DNA of 64,000 bases from Pseudomonas extremorientalis (GTDB lineage: Bacteria > Pseudomonadota > Gammaproteobacteria > Pseudomonadales > Pseudomonadaceae): the NCBI RefSeq assembly GCF_001870465.1, contig NZ_MDGK01000063.1, forward strand, positions 171,745-235,744. Direction: 5' to 3'. The position numbers were made by a program, and so were the translations under genes. The notes under the pieces are model-generated. The model made no database searches, was not told where the DNA came from, and was given only the letters and a program-made list of their open reading frames with translations. Of this stretch, positions 51,592 through 60,417 are shown piece after piece; the stretch's first letter is position 1; the number at the start of each line of letters is the position of its first letter.

Positions 51592-52494
51592 TTATGCTCG
51601 GGTGTTTGGCGCCTTCAGCAGTTGGCAAAGATCGTTGATATCGTCACCCGCCAGGCCCTTCTCTGCGCTCTCCACCGGGTCGTCACCAAAAGCCAGCGCT
51701 TCATGGATCCGCATGTCGCGATGCACCTGCAGCGCCTCTTTCCCCAGCCTCTGGGTAAAGGCCTCGATCATGTCCAGGCAGAAAGCATTCCTTTCATCCA
51801 CTTGGTTGATAACCACGTGCACGCGAGGCGCGTGTTCACTTTCAAGGTGCGGGGCAAGCAGTGCATCCAGATGGTCGAGGGTGCCCAGGCATGCAGCGTC
51901 TGCCTGCACAATGACCAGCACCACATCGGCGACACTCAGCGCTTGATGGAAGTAGATGTTGTTACCGGCAGGTGTGTCGATGATCACTGTCTGTCGCGCA
52001 CTCAAGTCGAGGGCTGCCAGGTGTTGAGCCAGCCAGCGCGGCTCCTGCTTGAGCCAGCGCTCCAGGCTTTCCTGCTGTGGGATGTCGATTTCGCCAAAGG
52101 GGATTACCTGGCAGCCGGCGAAGCTGAGCTGTTGAAGCGGGTTCCATGGCCCATGTTCCAGGCTGGTACGCCCGATGCCCGGCAACGCCGGACTCACGCC
52201 GAAGTGAAGATGCAAGGCGTTCTGCGGGTCCAGGTCCAGGGCCACGACGGACTCGCCCTGACGCTGCAGACCACTGCTCAAGGCAGTGGCCAGGGTACTG
52301 CGGCCGACGCCGCCATTGATCGACACCAGCGCCACCACTTTTGGCTTGAGGGGCACGGTGTCTGCGTCCTGGCTGACGGCACCATCATCCGCGCGGGGAA
52401 TACTGCCGAAGAAATGCATCCGCGCCTCCCTGCCGCGCTCATCCTGGCAGATGTCCTTGCCGAGCAAGGCTAAAAGACCATTGGTAATGCTCAT
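51592..52494 (-). CDS. wssJ: MinD/BcsQ-like ATPase of the cellulose operon
   Basis: 300 residues of the YhjQ/BcsQ (MinD-like) family. The P-loop is unusual: VVALVSINGGVGRSTLATAL has Asn60 where MinD/ParA has the signature Lys, and Arg65 for the Walker A Lys. Switch regions VALDLDPQNALHLHFGV and VIIDTPAGNNIYFHQAL are present. BcsQ proteins localise cellulose synthase at a cell pole; WssJ is the last gene in the SBW25 operon. GAGGGG precedes ATG 52494. A 177-base gap separates it from wssI, so it may have its own promoter. Confidence 0.9.
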   Translation of the reverse strand: MSITNGLLALLGKDICQDERGREARMHFFGSIPRADDGAVSQDADTVPLKPKVVALVSINGGVGRSTLATALSSGLQRQGESVVALDLDPQNALHLHFGVSPALPGIGRTSLEHGPWNPLQQLSFAGCQVIPFGEIDIPQQESLERWLKQEPRWLAQHLAALDLSARQTVIIDTPAGNNIYFHQALSVADVVLVIVQADAACLGTLDHLDALLAPHLESEHAPRVHVVINQVDERNAFCLDMIEAFTQRLGKEALQVHRDMRIHEALAFGDDPVESAEKGLAGDDINDLCQLLKAPNTRA

Positions 52495-52637
52495 AGCTGA
52501 CCCCTCATCACGGCGAAGCCCAAAGACGTGAAAAGGTCAGCTGATACGACTGCTTACCGCAGGTCTTTTTGTGGTCGCCCTAGTGCAAGCCAGTCTGCTT
52601 CAGGCACGCAAAAGTGTCATTATTCTGATGAGGAAGC

Positions 52638-52654
52638 TGTCTATTTTTTAGACA
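52638..52654. promoter_or_regulatory. AT-rich inverted repeat and possible wssJ promoter
   Basis: TGTCTATTTTTTAGACA is a perfect dyad (6-bp arms, 5-base spacer) in the 177-base wssI-wssJ gap. On the minus strand it lies about 17 bases after TTGACT (52670-52665), overlapping where a -10 element would be, so a regulated internal promoter is possible. Confidence 0.4.
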
Positions 52655-52671
52655 AACGGCAAATAGTCAAA

Positions 52672-53796
52672 TTACTGACCAACCGTGATCGCATCGTAGG
52701 GCGTTTGCAGGTCCCGCTCCGGAATCTCCCAAATCAATAACTTGGGCGGTGTTTGCTTGAAGGCCGGGCTTTCGAAATAGGCCTTGGCCGCCCCCGAGAA
52801 CTCGCCCCCGTCCTTGCTGAAATTGCCGACCGGCGCATTCAGGGCTTTTTGCAGGAAGCCGACGAAGTTGGAGTTGCGCGAAAACGAGGTGCCGATCAGC
52901 GCCACATTGGGCAGGCCAGCGTCGCCAAACAGGTCGTCGGCATTGCTGGTCGCGCCGCCGGTTTCATGGGCGCTGCTGGCCGCGACCCACTCCCCCGGCG
53001 GCTGCAACGTGGGCGGCAACCAATCCAGACCGGCCAGGCGCACCAGGTCTCCCGGGCGTACGGCGAGCGGCGCCTGGGTGATATCGAACGTCTGCTCCGG
53101 CGTGGCCTTGATGCCCCGCTGCTGGATGCGCTGCGCGAGCGCCTGTGCGCCGGCGTTGGAACCGATTTCGCTCCAGTGGGTATCGGTACGCAGGTAGGCT
53201 TCGGCGCCCAGGGGTTTCAAAGTGTCGGTCAGGTCCAGCGCGGAAACGCCGGCAGCTTGCAGCCGTTTGGTCCAGTCCTGAATGCGGCCGTCGAGCACCG
53301 CCGGGCGGTACAGGCCACAGCGTTCGGCAGCGGCGATGCGGCTCTTGTCCGGCACCACCACCACTTGCAGGTCGATGCCTTTTTGACCCAGTTGTTTTTG
53401 CAGGTCGATCACCGCCTGGGCCTTGGTCTGGGCATTGGCCTCGGCATGCCGGTTGATGCGCAGTTCATCACTGATAAACAGCCAGCCCGGGCAACCTCGC
53501 CGTACCCGCGGCCCGGTGTCACCGAACGCCAGCCAGCTGCCGCCGCGCTCCAGGTTGGCGGCCTGGATTGCCATCGGTGCCTTGGCCAGTTCCTTGGCAA
53601 AACGGTGGGTCAGGTCGCCGTGCAGCAGCATGTCGCTGTCGACCTTGGCCGGCACATAGCTGATCGGTCCCTTCACCATCAGCCAGGCGCATGACAACAG
53701 CCCCGCCGCCAGGAAGGGCACCAGCACCCAGGCCGCCAGGGGGCTGGTGCGAACGGCCAGTTCACTCGGAGGCGTCGGCGCGGTAGGAGCAGGCAT
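52672..53796 (-). CDS. wssI: Cellulose O-acetylation protein, AlgJ-like
   Basis: 374 residues with an N-terminal membrane anchor (LAAWVLVPFLAAGLLSCAWL) and a periplasmic SGNH-like domain of the AlgJ/AlgX family: GCPGWLFISDELR, Asp205/His207 in YLRTDTHWSEIGS, and candidate Ser304 in VALIGTSFSRNSNFVGF. It is predicted to transfer acetyl groups delivered by WssH onto cellulose. It follows wssH after 12 bases. Confidence 0.93.
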   Translation of the reverse strand: MPAPTAPTPPSELAVRTSPLAAWVLVPFLAAGLLSCAWLMVKGPISYVPAKVDSDMLLHGDLTHRFAKELAKAPMAIQAANLERGGSWLAFGDTGPRVRRGCPGWLFISDELRINRHAEANAQTKAQAVIDLQKQLGQKGIDLQVVVVPDKSRIAAAERCGLYRPAVLDGRIQDWTKRLQAAGVSALDLTDTLKPLGAEAYLRTDTHWSEIGSNAGAQALAQRIQQRGIKATPEQTFDITQAPLAVRPGDLVRLAGLDWLPPTLQPPGEWVAASSAHETGGATSNADDLFGDAGLPNVALIGTSFSRNSNFVGFLQKALNAPVGNFSKDGGEFSGAAKAYFESPAFKQTPPKLLIWEIPERDLQTPYDAITVGQ

Positions 53797-53808
53797 GATC
53801 GGGCGTCC

Positions 53809-55224
53809 TTAGAACTGAAAGTACAGAAACGGTACGGCGTCACGGCTGGCGATCAGCGCGAACGACAACACAAACCCGGCCACCGGCCACAGCGAAGCCG
53901 CCAGCACAAACCACGGTTGGGTGCCGAAGCGCTGTTCACAACGCACCTGCCAGATTGGCGCGATGATGCAGACCAGGCCCAACAGCGCGGCCATGCCATG
54001 GGCCGGGCGCATGGCCACGGCCATCGCGTCACCCAAGGCCATGCCATGCAGGCCGAACTGGCCGGCGTACATGGTCAGTGCCGAGTGGAAGTCCGGCGCA
54101 CGGAACAAGGTCCAGGCCAGGCACACAAACAGCAAGGTCAGGACGTGCGACAACACCGGCGGAATGCTCGGCAGGCTCGATCGCGACCAGGCCCGGTCGA
54201 CACACAGCGCCACGCCATGGGCCGAACCCCACAACAGGTAGTTCCAGCTGTCGCCGCCGTGCCACAACCCGGCAATCGCCATGGTCAGGAACAGGTTGCG
54301 ATAGGTGCGCCACACGCCGTCGCGGTTCCCGCCCAGGGCGATGTACAGGTAGTCGCGCAACCAGCTGGACAACGACAAGTGCCAGCGCCGCCAGAAATCC
54401 TGGATGCTGCTGGCCAGGTACGGCCGATTGAAGTTTTCCGGGAAGTGGAAGCCCAGCATCAGGCCCAGGCCGATGGCCATGGCGCTGTAGCCGGCGAAGT
54501 CGAAGAACAGTTGCAGCGAATACGCCAGGCAACCGATCCAGGCGTCCACCAGGCTGGGGTGTTCCAGGTGGAAGGCGATGTCCACCAGCGGCGACAGGGT
54601 GTCGGCCACCAGCACTTTCATGCCCATGCCGATCATGAAGCGCCGCGCGCCCAGGGAGAAATTCGCCCAGTTGAAATACCGCTGGTTCAGCTCGCGGCGA
54701 ACCCAGTCGTAACGGATGATCGGGCCGGCAATCGAGTGCCCGAACATCGAGATATAGGTGGCGTAGTTGATGAAACTGCGTTCCACCGGCACCGTATGCC
54801 GGTGCACATCCACCAGGTAGGAAATCGCCTGCAATACTATGAACGACAAGCCGGCCGGCAAGGCCACACGCTGCCAGTCCAGCGGCATCGCGCCGTACCA
54901 GGTGATCACCTCGCTCACCGTGCCGGCGACGATGTTGGCGTACTTGTACCAACACAGCACCGCCGTGTTGAACACGATCAATGCGATCAACAGGCGCACC
55001 CGGCCTTTGCCGTCCTCACGGGAGCGGTCCACCAGCAAGCCGCCGACCCATGCCACCACGGTCAACACCATGTGCAGCAACAGGAACAACGGGCTCAACC
55101 AGCCGTAGAACAGCCAGCTGCCGATCAACAGGATGACATTGCGCCAGCTCGGACGAGCCAGCGCGTAGATCAACAGGAAGGCCGGCAGGAACAGCGTGAG
55201 GAATTCGAGTGAGGCAAAGACCAT
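53809..55224 (-). CDS. wssH: MBOAT acyltransferase for cellulose acetylation, AlgI-like
   Basis: 471 residues, a multi-pass MBOAT protein. Conserved parts are LFFDFAGYSAMAIGLGLMLG, PENFNRPYLASSIQDFWRRW, LSSWLRDYLYIALGGNR and the invariant histidine His322 in AIAGLWHGGDSWNYLLWG, the same residue number as the AlgI histidine known to be needed for alginate acetylation. It should bring acetyl groups across the inner membrane for WssI/WssF. It lies 17 bases after wssG. Confidence 0.96.
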   Translation of the reverse strand: MVFASLEFLTLFLPAFLLIYALARPSWRNVILLIGSWLFYGWLSPLFLLLHMVLTVVAWVGGLLVDRSREDGKGRVRLLIALIVFNTAVLCWYKYANIVAGTVSEVITWYGAMPLDWQRVALPAGLSFIVLQAISYLVDVHRHTVPVERSFINYATYISMFGHSIAGPIIRYDWVRRELNQRYFNWANFSLGARRFMIGMGMKVLVADTLSPLVDIAFHLEHPSLVDAWIGCLAYSLQLFFDFAGYSAMAIGLGLMLGFHFPENFNRPYLASSIQDFWRRWHLSLSSWLRDYLYIALGGNRDGVWRTYRNLFLTMAIAGLWHGGDSWNYLLWGSAHGVALCVDRAWSRSSLPSIPPVLSHVLTLLFVCLAWTLFRAPDFHSALTMYAGQFGLHGMALGDAMAVAMRPAHGMAALLGLVCIIAPIWQVRCEQRFGTQPWFVLAASLWPVAGFVLSFALIASRDAVPFLYFQF

Positions 55225-55241
55225 GGTGGTGTCGGGCCCGA

Positions 55242-55907
55242 TCAGTTAGCGAGTGCGTCAGAGGCGAACAGCAACTTCGAGCCTTTATCTGAAGGAACGG
55301 CCAATACGCTGTAGCGCTCGCCCGCCTTGAGCGTGAACGCCAGCGGCTGACCGACCGGCGCGCCGGCGCATTTGAGCTGCACCGACAGTTCCACCGGGTT
55401 GATCATGCGCCGCTGCACCGCACCTTCAGCGACCTTCTTGAACAACTCGGCCTTTTGCGCCACGGCTTCCAGGCTGGCGTCGGCGCAGCTGGCGTCGGCG
55501 TTGATGAAGGCCAGGGAGGCCTTGAGCGCATTGAAGTCGTCCGGCACTTCGCGCACCACCAGCTGGCGCGTGGCGCCCTTGGCGTCGACCAATGCGACCA
55601 CTGTGGCGAACTCACCCGGCGCGACGTTCACCGAGAAATCCGCGTTTTTGCCGCCGCTGCTCAAGACGCCCTTGATCGGCTTGTCGCCGCCGACCACCGG
55701 CAGGAACGCCGACACGGCTTTGTCGCCGCTCAGGACCAAGCTGGCCTTGGAACCGTCCGCCACCAGCTTCAATTCGCCCGGGCTGCCGTTGGCAAAACGC
55801 AGGAACGCTGCGTCTTGCTCCGGGCCGGTCGGATACAGCGGGATGTCGGCACTGTAGGCGCTGACGCTGGCAAGCAAGGTCGCCAGGCCCAGGGTCATTC
55901 GCTTCAT
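55242..55907 (-). CDS. wssG: AlgF-like periplasmic protein of cellulose acetylation
   Basis: 221 residues with a signal peptide (MKRMTLGLATLLASVSAYSA). The mature protein begins ADIPLYPTGPEQDAAFLRFA, matching the AlgF N-terminal domain (Y-P-x-x-P-x-x-A-A-F-x-R), followed by a beta-rich region and one more domain with two cysteines (DASCADAS and LKCAGAP). AlgF-type proteins link the membrane and periplasmic acetylation enzymes. The start overlaps the wssF stop by one base. Confidence 0.93.
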   Translation of the reverse strand: MKRMTLGLATLLASVSAYSADIPLYPTGPEQDAAFLRFANGSPGELKLVADGSKASLVLSGDKAVSAFLPVVGGDKPIKGVLSSGGKNADFSVNVAPGEFATVVALVDAKGATRQLVVREVPDDFNALKASLAFINADASCADASLEAVAQKAELFKKVAEGAVQRRMINPVELSVQLKCAGAPVGQPLAFTLKAGERYSVLAVPSDKGSKLLFASDALAN

Positions 55908-56572
55908 TATTTGCTTCCTTTACCGTAGGCCGATGGCGGCAGGTTACCCAAGGCTGTCCCGATCGCCTTGGCCCACTTCTGGTAGCCGTCGATGGTGAAG
56001 TGCTGGCCGTCGGTGGTGATCCACTCGCCCGGCTTGGAGAAGGTCAGCGAGTCGATGTAAGTGCACGGCGCCACGTTGCTGGCCAGGAACGACGACATCA
56101 GCTTGGTGCGGGTGTCGTCCTTCTTGTACTGCGAACCGACCTTGCCCCATGGCGGGCCGACCCACACGCACTTGGTGCCGGTGGCGGCGATTTCCTTGGT
56201 CAGCGAGGTCACGCTTTTCCAGGCCCAGGCTTTGGGGAACACCGGGTTGGTGTAGGAGCCCATGGTGTCGCCGATGATCAACACAACCACGTCGGGCTTG
56301 TCCTTGGCGATCAGGTCTTTGATCGGCGTGGTGCTCATGGCGTTCTTGCCATAGATCACAGCCTTGCCGGTGGGCATGCGCTCGCCGCCGCACTCGACTT
56401 TTTTCGGCACCACCCAATCCGCCGCGCCGGCACCGCACGCACCGATGGAGTGAACCACCGCGCCTTGCTGGGTGAGGTTGTCTTGCAGCGGGTTGAGCAA
56501 CGAATCGGGAAAGCTCATATGACTTTCGCCCAATACCAGCATGGTCAGGCCGGCAATCGCAGAAACAGGCAT
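55907..56572 (-). CDS. wssF: SGNH-type acetyltransferase of the cellulose operon
   Basis: 221 residues. A short hydrophobic N-terminus (MPVSAIAGLTMLVLGESHMS) already contains the block I motif GESH (Ser17 in place of GDS). Block III is probably VVVLIIGDTMGSYTN and block V DGQHFTIDGY gives the Asp-x-x-His pair. It is therefore a compact SGNH hydrolase/acetyltransferase, lacking the carbohydrate-binding module of AlgX. WssF is required for acetylated cellulose in SBW25. CGGAG precedes the ATG. Confidence 0.92.
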   Translation of the reverse strand: MPVSAIAGLTMLVLGESHMSFPDSLLNPLQDNLTQQGAVVHSIGACGAGAADWVVPKKVECGGERMPTGKAVIYGKNAMSTTPIKDLIAKDKPDVVVLIIGDTMGSYTNPVFPKAWAWKSVTSLTKEIAATGTKCVWVGPPWGKVGSQYKKDDTRTKLMSSFLASNVAPCTYIDSLTFSKPGEWITTDGQHFTIDGYQKWAKAIGTALGNLPPSAYGKGSK

Positions 56573-56589
56573 GAATGACTCCGATTTAA

Positions 56590-59500
56590 TCAGTTGGAAT
56601 AAGGGGAACGGTAAGGGCTGACCGGCAAGGGCATCGGCCCGCTCAGGTCTTCGAACAAGTAGCGCAGGTAAGCATTACCGGCGTACTGGCGGTAGTCCTG
56701 GGCGTTGTCGACACCGATCTCGCCACCCAGGTAGAAGCGCGAGCTGAGGCGATATTCGGCGGCGGCATTGAAGCTGTAGCCGATACCGGTTTTATCCGAG
56801 CTTTTGTACTCCTGGGTACCCAGGTCTTTGCGGCCCGGGAAAAAGTCCGCGCTATCTTGGCCGATATACTGCACACCCACCGAACTTTTTACCTGGTAGC
56901 TGAAGCGATCAAAGCTCTGCGCCCACCGGATCGGCACGCCCAGTGAGAAGAAACGCTGCGGGCTGAAGTAGCCGCCGTTGCCATAGGTGTAGAAGTCCTG
57001 GTTCTCCTTGAAGCTCAGCGCCGAGGCACTGACACCCAGGGTCAGCGTGTCCTGCGGGTTATTGCGCAGGTACCAGTAGATGCCGCTGCCCAGCTCCATG
57101 CGGGTGTTGTCGTCAACGTGGTTACCCATCAGTTGGTGCAGGGAGCCGTAACCGTAGACGCCCAGCTTCTGGTTGTCGTAGCTCAACTCACCCCGCCCGC
57201 CGTTGGCGGTCACACCGCCCCATTTATAGCCATCACCGTCTTTGGAACCGGCGAAGGACGTGACGCTGTCGGTGACCGGGCGCCGCGAGATATTCGCGCC
57301 ATAACGGAAATTCGAATTGGCCTCGAACGGACGCGACACGCTCACCCCACCGACGATGGTGTTGTAGAGGAAGCCCAGTGGGCTGACGCCGACGTCGGCC
57401 TTGAGGCCTTCATCCGGGTTCTCGAAAGCCACGGCCAAGCCCACACCGGTCGCGTTCTGGGTGCGGGGTGAGGTGGCTTTGCCGCCGCCAAAGCGTGATG
57501 CAGCGTCATCGCTGACACTGCCGGCACTCAAATGCACCGGCGTCACTCGCAGCGCCACAGTGTTATCGCCGACCGGCATGCGCGCTTCAAACGGCGCTTC
57601 GATATCGGTGAGTTTGCTCAAGCCTTTTTCGCCGTTGTTGCTGCGCGCGCTCAAGCCTTGCACCACATAACCGGTACGGTCGCGCAGGATGGTGTCCAGC
57701 GCACGACGCGCCGGGCTCAGCTCGGGGCTGTCGATGGAGGCGATTTTCGACGGCGGAACAAACGGATCGCTCAGGTCGTTGGACGTTGCACTCGCAAATG
57801 CGCTGGAGGTCACGCTGTTGGTCGGCGCATCGATCGGTGGTGGCACCGCACCGGCGATGGTCAGGTCGGTGACCTGGCGACGCTGGCCGGGCAAGCCCAC
57901 GAACGGGTTCGACGACTTGGCTTCGGTGCCGGCCTGGGCCACCTGGGTCCTGGCCTTCATCGCGTTCTCGATCACCAGGGCCTTGCGCAGCAGTTCAGCG
58001 GCTTCGCTGTTTTTGCCCAGGCCTTGGTAGACACCAGCCGCCGAGGTGAGGATCTCCGGGTTACCCGGCTCCAGCGCCAACGCCTTGTCAGTGGCGCGTT
58101 GTGCCAGGTCACGGTCGCGACCTTTCAGGGCGATGTTCGCCAGGCCCAGTTGCAGCCGTGCATTGTCGGGGTTCTGCTGGATCAACGGCGCATACAGCTC
58201 CATGGCCTTTTTGCCGTTGCCGCTATCGGCATACATGCGCGCCAGGGCGCCGACACCCAAGGCATCGTTCGGGCGCTGGGCCAGGGCCGGTGACAGCATG
58301 TCGTAGGCGGCCACCAGGTCGTTTTTCTCACGCAGGGCGTCGGCCTGCTTGACCCGGTACAGGTAGATCAAATCGTCGTAGCGCTGGCGCCCGGTCTCGG
58401 TCAGCGGCTGGCCTTGCACTTCGCGCAGGATCTCACCCGCCGCGCTGTATTTGTTGGCCTTGAGCAGCACGTTGGCGTACAGCAGCTTCTGGTCGACCGT
58501 CGGGTTGGGATTGTTCTCCACCACCTTCTGCATCATGTCCAGGCCGTACTGTGCAGCGCCCACTTCCACATAGGCGGCGGCCAGCACGGCCACGCGCTCG
58601 GGTTTCTTGCGGGTCAGCGGTTCGGAACGCCCCAGCAACGCCAGGGCTTCCGGGCGCTGGCCACGGCGGGCGGTCTCGATGGCGATGTCGGTCTGCTGGT
58701 GCAGCGCGATATCGGTCGCCAGTTCGTTCATGTCGGCGGTGCGCTGCGCCGTGGGGATGCGTCCCAAGGTCGCTTCGGCCTGCTTCCATTCGCTCAATTG
58801 CGCCGACAGCAGGGTGCTGGTGTACAGCGCGTCCGGCTGGTTGGGTTGGGTCTTGAGCAAGCCGTCAATCAAGGCACGGGCGGCGCGGATCTGGCCGTCA
58901 CGCAGGTACATGCGTGCCAGGGCAAAGCGCGTCCAGGGGTTTTCCGGGTCAGCGTCGAGCGCCTGGCGGTAAGCGGCTTGCGCACCTTTCAAATCGCCAC
59001 GTTGCTCGGCCAGCTTGCCGACCTGAGTCGCCCGCAGCGCATTGATTTTCACGCTCGGCGCGAACTTGGCGCGCTGGGCCGGCGACACCGAGTCGATCAG
59101 CTTCAAGGCCTCATCCGGCTGGCCCGACTGGGACAACACGTTGATCAAGCCGCTCAAGGCATCCGGGTCGCCAGGGTGACGGGCCAGCACCTTGCGGTAG
59201 CCGGCTTCGGCTTCCTCGAACTGATTGTCCTGGGCCTGGAAGCCCGCCAATGCAACAGCCGCGCCGGGCTGGCCCGGGTTCAGGCGCTCGGCCTGGGCCA
59301 CCAGGTCGCGGGCCTGGGCGCTGCGACCGGCGCGCTGAGCGTCACGGCTCTGGCTGATCAGGTTCCAGTAGCGCACATCGTTCAAGGCCGACTGCCAGGC
59401 CGCACCACCGGGCAAGCGCGTGGCTTGGACCAGGTAGTTTTCCGCTTCGCCGTAGCGTTCCTGCTGCTGACGCAACACGCCCATGCCGCCGAGGGCATCG

Positions 59501-60417
59501 ACGTCGTTGGATTTTTGCGCAAGGCGCGCTGCCAGCAGGGGCTCGGCGGTTTTCAGGTCGCCATCGTCCAGGGCCTTGAAGGCCTTGGTCATCTGCGGAT
59601 CACGCTGCCAGGCACCACCGCCTTTGCCTTGGGCGATGCCTTTTTCCATGATGGCGCGGATCTCGGTGTCATCCGGGTGCGCGGTCAGGAATTGCTGGAA
59701 CAACGCCACCTGGTCCGGCTTCGGCGGGCCGAGCCAAATCAGCGCAAAGCGCCAGGTTTCATCGGCGTTGCCGCCCACGTCGTTGTTCGGTGCCAGCTTG
59801 GCCAGCGCCCGGATGCCGTCCGGCCGCGTGGCGGGGTTACGCGCCAGGTGCTTGGCCAGGAACAGCGCAACGATCGGGTCGTTCGGCCGCTCACGGGACA
59901 AACGCTGCAAGCCGGCGATGGCTTCATTGGTGCCCTTGGCGGTGAAACCCAGGGTGTTGTAGTACTCACGGGCGATCAGACCTTGGGGCTGGCGACCCTG
60001 GAAAATCTGGCGGTACAGGGCCACGGCTTTTTCGCGCTCGTCCTCGGGTTCACCCAACTCGCGGGCCTGCTCCAGCAACCTGGCGTTGTCCGGCACCGCC
60101 ACGGTGATGTCCTGCTCCAGTTGCAACGCCTGGCGCGGCACCGGGCTCAGCGCCTGCAAGCGGGCCAGGTACTTCCGGGCTTCGGCCGGGCGGTTCTGCT
60201 GCACCTGGATCAAACCGATGCCGTACAACGCGTCCGGTTGCTCCGGGGCCAGGTTCAAGAGTTTCTGCCAGATTTCCAGGGCGCGCTCGGGGTTCTTTTT
60301 CGACTGCCAGTAGTAGCCCTGCTCGATCAGCAAGGACTGTGGGTCGCTGGTTTCAGCGAGGCTGGCGGTGGAAGCCAGGGCAGCGAGAATCGCAATGGCT
60401 AGCGTGTGACGGCGCAT
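56590..60417 (-). CDS. wssE: Cellulose export protein BcsC (TPR scaffold and outer-membrane porin)
   Basis: 1275 residues with a signal peptide (MRRHTLAIAILAALASTASL). About 18 TPR-like helical pairs run from 30 to 870 (for example PDALYGIGLIQVQQNRPAEA, WTRFALARMYLRDGQIRAAR). A Ser/Pro-rich linker follows, then the BcsC C-terminal beta-barrel from about 960 (VTPVHLSAGSV, RRPVTDSVTSFAGSKDGDGY, YKWGGVTANGGRGELSYDNQ). It conducts the polymer across periplasm and outer membrane. GGGAGG precedes the ATG; the start overlaps the end of wssD by 19 bases. Confidence 0.97.
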   Translation of the reverse strand: MRRHTLAIAILAALASTASLAETSDPQSLLIEQGYYWQSKKNPERALEIWQKLLNLAPEQPDALYGIGLIQVQQNRPAEARKYLARLQALSPVPRQALQLEQDITVAVPDNARLLEQARELGEPEDEREKAVALYRQIFQGRQPQGLIAREYYNTLGFTAKGTNEAIAGLQRLSRERPNDPIVALFLAKHLARNPATRPDGIRALAKLAPNNDVGGNADETWRFALIWLGPPKPDQVALFQQFLTAHPDDTEIRAIMEKGIAQGKGGGAWQRDPQMTKAFKALDDGDLKTAEPLLAARLAQKSNDVDALGGMGVLRQQQERYGEAENYLVQATRLPGGAAWQSALNDVRYWNLISQSRDAQRAGRSAQARDLVAQAERLNPGQPGAAVALAGFQAQDNQFEEAEAGYRKVLARHPGDPDALSGLINVLSQSGQPDEALKLIDSVSPAQRAKFAPSVKINALRATQVGKLAEQRGDLKGAQAAYRQALDADPENPWTRFALARMYLRDGQIRAARALIDGLLKTQPNQPDALYTSTLLSAQLSEWKQAEATLGRIPTAQRTADMNELATDIALHQQTDIAIETARRGQRPEALALLGRSEPLTRKKPERVAVLAAAYVEVGAAQYGLDMMQKVVENNPNPTVDQKLLYANVLLKANKYSAAGEILREVQGQPLTETGRQRYDDLIYLYRVKQADALREKNDLVAAYDMLSPALAQRPNDALGVGALARMYADSGNGKKAMELYAPLIQQNPDNARLQLGLANIALKGRDRDLAQRATDKALALEPGNPEILTSAAGVYQGLGKNSEAAELLRKALVIENAMKARTQVAQAGTEAKSSNPFVGLPGQRRQVTDLTIAGAVPPPIDAPTNSVTSSAFASATSNDLSDPFVPPSKIASIDSPELSPARRALDTILRDRTGYVVQGLSARSNNGEKGLSKLTDIEAPFEARMPVGDNTVALRVTPVHLSAGSVSDDAASRFGGGKATSPRTQNATGVGLAVAFENPDEGLKADVGVSPLGFLYNTIVGGVSVSRPFEANSNFRYGANISRRPVTDSVTSFAGSKDGDGYKWGGVTANGGRGELSYDNQKLGVYGYGSLHQLMGNHVDDNTRMELGSGIYWYLRNNPQDTLTLGVSASALSFKENQDFYTYGNGGYFSPQRFFSLGVPIRWAQSFDRFSYQVKSSVGVQYIGQDSADFFPGRKDLGTQEYKSSDKTGIGYSFNAAAEYRLSSRFYLGGEIGVDNAQDYRQYAGNAYLRYLFEDLSGPMPLPVSPYRSPYSN

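Noticed and set aside
58414..60402. 662-codon plus-strand frame opposite wssE
   Set aside because: Mirror of the TPR repeats in BcsC, Gln/Leu/Arg-rich and featureless. The same applies to 61703-63796 opposite wssC.
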